Assembly: GCA_019638795.1 (NCBI GenBank)
Contig: JAHBTB010000005.1
Location: forward strand, 62,001-126,000
DNA from: Fimbriimonadaceae bacterium
Lineage (GTDB): Bacteria; Armatimonadota; Fimbriimonadia; Fimbriimonadales; Fimbriimonadaceae
Length of the DNA stretch: 64,000 nucleotides
Direction: 5' to 3'
In this document: in pieces, positions 59,704 to 64,000 of the stretch
How the letters are laid out: every line of letters begins with the position of its first letter
Numbering within the stretch: the stretch's first letter is position 1
The notes under the pieces: generated by a model
The model's database searches: none
What the model was told of the DNA's origin: nothing
What the model saw: the letters and a program-made list of their open reading frames with translations, nothing else
Position numbers and translations under genes: made by a program

Positions 59704-62066
59704 TGGCCGACCTCGACCTTTCCCCGGCGCAGTGGATATGGTGGCCCAGCGAACGGACACTTCCGAACACGGTCGTCCTGTTCCGCAAGGTGATCGAACT
59801 CCCTGCCGTGCCGGTCACCGCGAAAGGTTGGGTGTGCGCCGACAGCCGGTACCGCCTGTGGGTCAACGGCAAGCGCGTCCAATGGGGGCCGTCGCCGGGC
59901 GACCCACGCCGTCTGGAGGCCGACCCGCTCGACCTCACTGGTCTCCTGCGGACAGGTACGAACGTAATCGGGGCTGAGGTCGTCCACTTCGGCCAGGGCG
60001 AGGGCACATGGCCTTTCGGCAAACCTGGATTCATTCTTCACCTTTTGGTGGATGACCTCCCAGTCGTCACCGACACGACCTGGAAATGCGTCGTTGACCG
60101 TGGCCGTCCTCCCGGACAGCACCGCCGTTCGTACCTCCGTGCTTGGCAAGAGGTGCACGACCTCCGTCGTTCACCGACTGGTTGGCTCGAGTCTGACTTC
60201 GATGAACATGGCTGGCGTGACGCCCGCCTGATTGACTGCGGCGGCGCGCGGAGCCCCGTCAGTTCGTCCTACCTGGACTACCAGAACGACACATGGATCA
60301 TTGACGCTTCCGTGAGCACACTTCGCGCCCGCTCCGTGCCGATGATGGCCGAGGAGCTAGTCCCTGCGCGCCACGTGGAGAGTTTCTCGCTGAAGTGGGA
60401 CGGCCCCGTCGACGACTGGTTTGACTTCCGCACACCAGGAATCTACACGGCCTCACCAATCCCGGTGGTGTCTGTCGCCCCTCATCAACCAGACGGTGAG
60501 TCTGTCGCCATGACGTTTGACATCGGTACGGAGAAGGTCGGCTTCCCCGTCCTCGACCTCTCCGCCCCGGCTGGGACTGTGGTCGAAGTGATCTGTCACG
60601 AAAGCAAAGCGCCGGGGCAAACCCTCCTGGACACCCAAATCTTCAGTTGGTCGAGGTTCATCTGCGCCGAGGGCCGAAACGTCCTGGAACCCTTAGATTA
60701 CGAGGCCGCCAAGTTCATCCAGGTACACGTCCACGCCAACCAGGGCGAAGTCAAGGTGAACGGTGTGGCGTTGCGGTCTCGCACCCTGCCGTTCCGGCAC
60801 CGGCCCGACATCACCGTTTCCGATCCGGCGCTCCAGAGGGTCATTGACGCCGACCTCCAGACCGTCCGCAACTCGTGTCAAGACAATGTCGTCGACGGGA
60901 TGGGGCGGGAGCGGCAGCAATACTCCGGTGACTGCAGCCACCAACTGCATGTCGCACGGCTGATGTTCGGCGACTCCCGACCGTCCGCCCGATTTCTGCG
61001 CACCTTCGTCCTCGGCCAACTGTCGTCCGGCGTGTGGTGTGACAGTTGGCCGGCCGTCGACCGGCTCAACCGCCTATGGCAGAAGGAGATGGGACTCTCC
61101 TACTGGGGTCCGATCGTCGACCACAGTATCGGGTTCCTCCTCGACCATGTCAACCATTTAGTTGAAGCGGGCGATGCCACGCCGCTGAAGGAGAACTGGC
61201 CTGCGGTTGCTGAGTTCCTCCGGTTCTGCTTGCGCCACGTGGACAAGGATGGACTGTTGCCGGCGTCCGGGATCAGCGGTTGCACAGTCTGGATCGACCA
61301 CCTGGCCTTCCAACGGCAAGACGACCGGACCGCCGCGCTCAACCTCTATCTGGCCCACGCCTTGCGTGAGTTGGCCGCCGTTCAAGGCATTGTCGGGGCG
61401 ACATTTGAGCGTGACTTGACCAAGTGGTCGAATGAGATTGTCCGGAGCGTGGAGCGGCGGTACGGCCACGCGGGGCTGGTGTGGGCGCGCCCACCGACGG
61501 AGACGGACAACGGCCGCCTTGACGACCGGAGCCTCTCGACCGTCTGTCTTCTCCGCGACGACAAAGAGGCGCTGCGTGTGCTTGAAGAAAAGTCGCCGCT
61601 CCTCGGTGAGAGCTATCCGGCGAACCGGTACTGGCCTTACCGTGTGCGCGCTGCCCAAGGGTCGTTGGCCAAGCTCTTCCGGGAAATCACCGACGAGTGG
61701 GGGACGATGGTGAGCGTCCGGAAGAACGGCACCGTCCAAGAGTTCTGGGACGCCAAGGAGGGCACCACCGCGCTCATGAGCCATTGCGCGGTCGCTCCCC
61801 TCGCGGCGGTCGTCTGGGGCCTCTTTGGCCTTGAGCCAAGGCTGCACGAGGGGGCGTATTCGATCAGGCCGCGTCTCGGGGGATTGGCGCATTGGGAGGG
61901 CACCCTGCACCTTGGCGACCATCCTCTGCACATCCGGGCATGGCGAGACGGTGACACAGGCCGAGCAGAGATCCTTGCCCCGTCTGGTCTCCGAGGCACC
62001 CTTCGCTCCGGCCCAGCCGAGCTCCTACCCGGCGAAAAGCAGACCGTCTCCATTGGCTTGGACTAG
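59703..62066 (+). CDS. GH78-like alpha-L-rhamnosidase (787 aa), no signal peptide
   Basis: The N-terminus is an accessory beta-sandwich (WIWWPSERTLPNTVVLFRKV, then SRYRLWVNGKRVQWGP) found in bacterial alpha-L-rhamnosidases, followed by a second beta domain. The six-hairpin (alpha/alpha)6 barrel (about residues 395-690) has the family motif DGMGRERQQYSGD, where the acid residues include the likely catalytic pair. A C-terminal beta domain (SIRPRLGGLAHWEGTL) closes the protein. No signal peptide is present, so it acts on imported rhamnosides in the cytoplasm. ATG 59703 is coupled to the amidase stop. A related GH78-like specificity cannot be excluded. Confidence 0.88.
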   Translation: MADLDLSPAQWIWWPSERTLPNTVVLFRKVIELPAVPVTAKGWVCADSRYRLWVNGKRVQWGPSPGDPRRLEADPLDLTGLLRTGTNVIGAEVVHFGQGEGTWPFGKPGFILHLLVDDLPVVTDTTWKCVVDRGRPPGQHRRSYLRAWQEVHDLRRSPTGWLESDFDEHGWRDARLIDCGGARSPVSSSYLDYQNDTWIIDASVSTLRARSVPMMAEELVPARHVESFSLKWDGPVDDWFDFRTPGIYTASPIPVVSVAPHQPDGESVAMTFDIGTEKVGFPVLDLSAPAGTVVEVICHESKAPGQTLLDTQIFSWSRFICAEGRNVLEPLDYEAAKFIQVHVHANQGEVKVNGVALRSRTLPFRHRPDITVSDPALQRVIDADLQTVRNSCQDNVVDGMGRERQQYSGDCSHQLHVARLMFGDSRPSARFLRTFVLGQLSSGVWCDSWPAVDRLNRLWQKEMGLSYWGPIVDHSIGFLLDHVNHLVEAGDATPLKENWPAVAEFLRFCLRHVDKDGLLPASGISGCTVWIDHLAFQRQDDRTAALNLYLAHALRELAAVQGIVGATFERDLTKWSNEIVRSVERRYGHAGLVWARPPTETDNGRLDDRSLSTVCLLRDDKEALRVLEEKSPLLGESYPANRYWPYRVRAAQGSLAKLFREITDEWGTMVSVRKNGTVQEFWDAKEGTTALMSHCAVAPLAAVVWGLFGLEPRLHEGAYSIRPRLGGLAHWEGTLHLGDHPLHIRAWRDGDTGRAEILAPSGLRGTLRSGPAELLPGEKQTVSIGLD

Positions 62067-62086
62067 CACGGCCCGCCTTGGGCCTG

Positions 62087-62356
62087 ATGCAACCCGGGGC
62101 TGCCGTTGTCGTCAAGAGTGGTGTGAAGAACCGCGGGTCGTTCCCCTGGATGTCGCTCCTGCCCGTGCTGGCCGGCCTCGCCTACGGTGCGTCGCCGGTC
62201 GACCTCATCCCCGACGTCGTCCCCGTGCTCGGGTGGGTCGACGACGCGTTCGTCGTGCCCGTCTCGCTCGCCCTGACCGCGTGGGCGCTGTGGCGTCGCT
62301 ACCGTCGGTCGCCGAGGCGACAGCCGGTCCCCGTGGAGTCGCGCACCGTCCGCTGA
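62087..62356 (+). CDS. DUF1232 (YkvA-like) small membrane protein (89 aa)
   Basis: The family motif SPVDLIPDVVPVLGWVDDAFVV is present across about residues 37-58, split by a helical hairpin that probably enters the membrane, followed by an Arg-rich C-terminal tail. ATG 62087 chosen; a TTG at 62078 adds three residues. The gene is 20 bases after the rhamnosidase stop. Function of the family is unknown. Confidence 0.85.
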   Translation: MQPGAAVVVKSGVKNRGSFPWMSLLPVLAGLAYGASPVDLIPDVVPVLGWVDDAFVVPVSLALTAWALWRRYRRSPRRQPVPVESRTVR

Positions 62357-62390
62357 TCGGGCAGACGCGCCAAAAGGCGGCAGGCTCAAG

Positions 62391-62396
62391 TAGAAT
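62391..62396 (+). promoter_or_regulatory. -10-like box upstream of the DNA methyltransferase
   Basis: TAGAAT, about 68 bases before the ATG at 62464, in the 107-base gap after the DUF1232 gene. No -35 consensus is seen. Confidence 0.3.
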
Positions 62397-62463
62397 CACA
62401 AGAGTTTTCCCCAGTGCACAACTGGTGAAGGCGAGGCCAGGACGGCCGAGACAATCAGGGACG

Positions 62464-63591
62464 ATGCGCTACCTCAGCTTCTTCAGCGGAGCTCTGGGGC
62501 TTGACCTTGGCCTGGAACGTGCAGGCTGGGAATGCCTTGGGGCCAACGAACTCGACCGCCACTGCCTGGCGACCGCTCGGGCAAACCGCCCGCGTCTGCC
62601 CTTGGTCGAAGGCGACGTCCGCCACCTTGACCCCGGGGCCTTGCGCCGTCGGCTAGGCTTTCGCCGGGTCGACGCGGTTGTCGGTGGGCCCCCGTGCCAA
62701 GCGTTCTCGACCGCCGGGCGCCGCCAGGGGTTGAACGACGCGCGGGGCAACGTCTTCCTGCACTTCGTCGACTTGGCCACCGCATTGGAGCCCCGGACGA
62801 TCGTCATCGAGAATGTCAGGGGACTCCTCAGCGCCCCGCTCACCCACGTCCCCCACGCCCAACGTGACGGCCTGGCGGCCCAGGACGAGCACCGTGCCGG
62901 CGGGGCGTTGCGGCTTGTCCTTGACAAACTCTCGGCGGCGGGATACCACGTCAGCTTTGACCTCTACGACGTCTCGCGGTTTGGCGTGCCCCAGGTCAGG
63001 GAGCGTGTGGTCTTGGTCGCCGACCGTGAGCACCGTGTGCCCCACCTGGTGCCGACCCACGGCGGCCCGCGCCAGCCGGCGCCGGTCAGTCTCCGTGACG
63101 CCCTCGCCGGTCTGGACTCGCCAGGCCCATGGGCCCCGTTGCGCGCGAAGCAACGTATTTTCCTGCCGTTCCTCGGGCCCGGGCAGAACTGGCGCGACTT
63201 ACCTTCCGAAGACTGGCCCGAAGCCATGGGCGGCGCGCTGACAGCCACAGGAGGTCGCGTCGGTTTCTACCGCCGCCTCGCCTGGGACGAGCCGTCACCG
63301 ACCCTGACGACCTGCCCGACGATGCCCGCGACCCTGCTCGGCCACCCCACCGCCCTGAGGCCGCTGAGCGTCCGCGAGTACGCCCGTGTCCAGACCTTTC
63401 CCGACGACTGGGTGTTCTCCGGGCCACTGGCTGAACAGTACAGGCAGATCGGGAACGCGGTGCCGGTCGATTTCGGCCGCGTCATCGGCGAGCATGTCCT
63501 TCGGCCGACCGTCCGGCGGGCCGAGGCACGGACGAGCCGGTATATGGGCACGTGCGACCAGACGTGGGCGGGCATGGCCCCGGGGGCTTGA
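62464..63591 (+). CDS. DNA (cytosine-5-)-methyltransferase (type II-like, orphan)
   Basis: A 375-aa m5C methyltransferase. Motif I LSFFSGALGLDLGLERAGW, motif IV with the catalytic Cys78 in GGPPCQAFSTAGRRQG, motif VI VIENVRGLL, motif VIII QVRERVVLV and motif X QIGNAVPV are all in order. The target-recognition region lies between motif VIII and IX (about residues 195-290) and is short; recognition sequence unknown. AGGGA precedes the ATG by 4 bases. No restriction endonuclease gene is adjacent, so it may be a solitary regulatory methyltransferase or a remnant of a restriction-modification pair. Confidence 0.95.
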   Translation: MRYLSFFSGALGLDLGLERAGWECLGANELDRHCLATARANRPRLPLVEGDVRHLDPGALRRRLGFRRVDAVVGGPPCQAFSTAGRRQGLNDARGNVFLHFVDLATALEPRTIVIENVRGLLSAPLTHVPHAQRDGLAAQDEHRAGGALRLVLDKLSAAGYHVSFDLYDVSRFGVPQVRERVVLVADREHRVPHLVPTHGGPRQPAPVSLRDALAGLDSPGPWAPLRAKQRIFLPFLGPGQNWRDLPSEDWPEAMGGALTATGGRVGFYRRLAWDEPSPTLTTCPTMPATLLGHPTALRPLSVREYARVQTFPDDWVFSGPLAEQYRQIGNAVPVDFGRVIGEHVLRPTVRRAEARTSRYMGTCDQTWAGMAPGA

Positions 63592-63646
63592 ACGCACCGG
63601 AGATCTGTCCAGAACAGGAGATGACGGCGGTCATCATCCGGCAGAT

Positions 63647-63698
63647 TCCAGACGCCTCAAAGGGGCTTTGTCCCTTGAACTGAGGTCGCAGGTCTGGA
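63647..63698. other. Intergenic multi-stem hairpin between the methyltransferase and lepA
   Basis: TCCAGAC/GTCTGGA (7 bp), CCTCA/TGAGG (5 bp) and AAGGG/CCCTT (5 bp) nest into one long bulged hairpin. It lies in the 144-base convergent gap, where a terminator for either gene is expected, but no T-run follows on either strand. A smaller GATGAC/GTCATC hairpin lies at about 63620. Confidence 0.4.
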
Positions 63699-63735
63699 TG
63701 CGGCCCCTTCCGTCAGAGGCCGGGTCCGCTAATCC

Positions 63736-64000
63736 TCACTCGGCGACCTTCAGGACGCTCAGGAACGCCTCCTGAGGCACCTCGATCGAACCGATGTTCT
63801 TCATCCGCTTCTTCCCCTTCTTCTGCTTTTCCAGCAGCTTCCGCTTGCGCGAGACGTCGCCGCCGTAGCACTTGGCGATGACGTTCTTCCGGAACGGCTT
63901 GATCGAGTCGGCCGAGATGACCTTGGCCCCGATGGCGGCCTGGATGCGGACTTCGAACTGCTGGCGGGGGACGACCTTGCGGAGTTGTTCCACGATCGCC
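63736..64000 (-). CDS. lepA: Elongation factor 4 (LepA), C-terminal part only
   Basis: The final 87 codons of the gene; the 5' part lies beyond the window. The sequence [60 protein letters not shown] and [18 protein letters not shown] is the highly conserved LepA C-terminal domain. LepA is a ribosome-associated GTPase that promotes back-translocation or 30S biogenesis. Convergent with the methyltransferase gene. Confidence 0.97.
   Translation of the reverse strand, partial: AIVEQLRKVVPRQQFEVRIQAAIGAKVISADSIKPFRKNVIAKCYGGDVSRKRKLLEKQKKGKKRMKNIGSIEVPQEAFLSVLKVAE

Noticed and set aside
62464-64000. A restriction endonuclease next to the cytosine methyltransferase
   Set aside because: The 144-base gap is too short and the next gene is lepA.
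1-64000. CRISPR arrays, insertion sequences, prophage genes, tRNA or rRNA genes
   Set aside because: No regularly spaced repeats, transposase or phage motifs, or cloverleaf-like sequences were seen in the short intergenic gaps.

Overview
This is a GC-rich, gene-dense bacterial chromosome segment (about two-thirds G+C by eye). No rRNA, tRNA, CRISPR array or transposase is visible. Gene content and protein style (long type IV pilus locus with very large pilin-like proteins, a GT41 pair beside a flagellin, a proteasome-alpha-like protein outside Actinobacteria, abundant TTG/GTG starts) suggest Armatimonadota, probably close to Fimbriimonas. That placement is an inference from protein character, not a database result.

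Region 1 (1-29715, all minus strand) is one type IV pilus (T4P) locus. In transcription order it holds pilB, pilT, pilC; a terminator; pilD; a short pilin with an EF-hand-like loop; three oversized prepilin/PilX-like proteins (702, 726 and 1112 aa); two giant exported beta-propeller proteins (1582 and 2377 aa); a terminator; then pilM, pilN, pilO and a PilP-like lipoprotein cut by the window edge. PilB/PilT drive extension and retraction, PilC is the platform, PilD processes prepilins and PilMNOP is the alignment complex. The giant proteins sit where PilY1-type tip adhesins sit in classical minor-pilin operons and are the best candidate here for an undescribed surface system.

Region 2 (29920-44124) is housekeeping and transport: argS, a thioredoxin-reductase-like ferredoxin-NADP reductase, mnmG, a phytase-like beta-propeller lipoprotein, a degenerate ABC ATPase, an M24 aminopeptidase, aroQ, a 59-aa Trm112-like protein, a glycosyltransferase, a small membrane protein, a siderophore-type ABC ATPase, an MsbA-type exporter and asnS. 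Many neighbours overlap by 1-8 bases.

Region 3 (44205-46549) pairs an orphan proteasome-alpha-like protein with an asparaginase-family Ntn hydrolase and a free-standing SelB C-terminal winged-helix protein. Region 4 (46856-53659) has a flagellin followed by two TPR-GT41 (O-GlcNAc-transferase-like) proteins and a methyltransferase, which looks like a flagellin glycosylation module. Region 5 (53674-62356) has an AddB/AddA-like pair that seems to lack active nuclease sites, a nitrilase-family amidase, a GH78-like rhamnosidase and a DUF1232 protein. Region 6 (62464-64000) has an orphan DNA cytosine-5 methyltransferase and the C-terminal end of lepA.

Several genes carry a TANNNT-like hexamer 7-10 bases before the start codon, suggesting leaderless transcripts.
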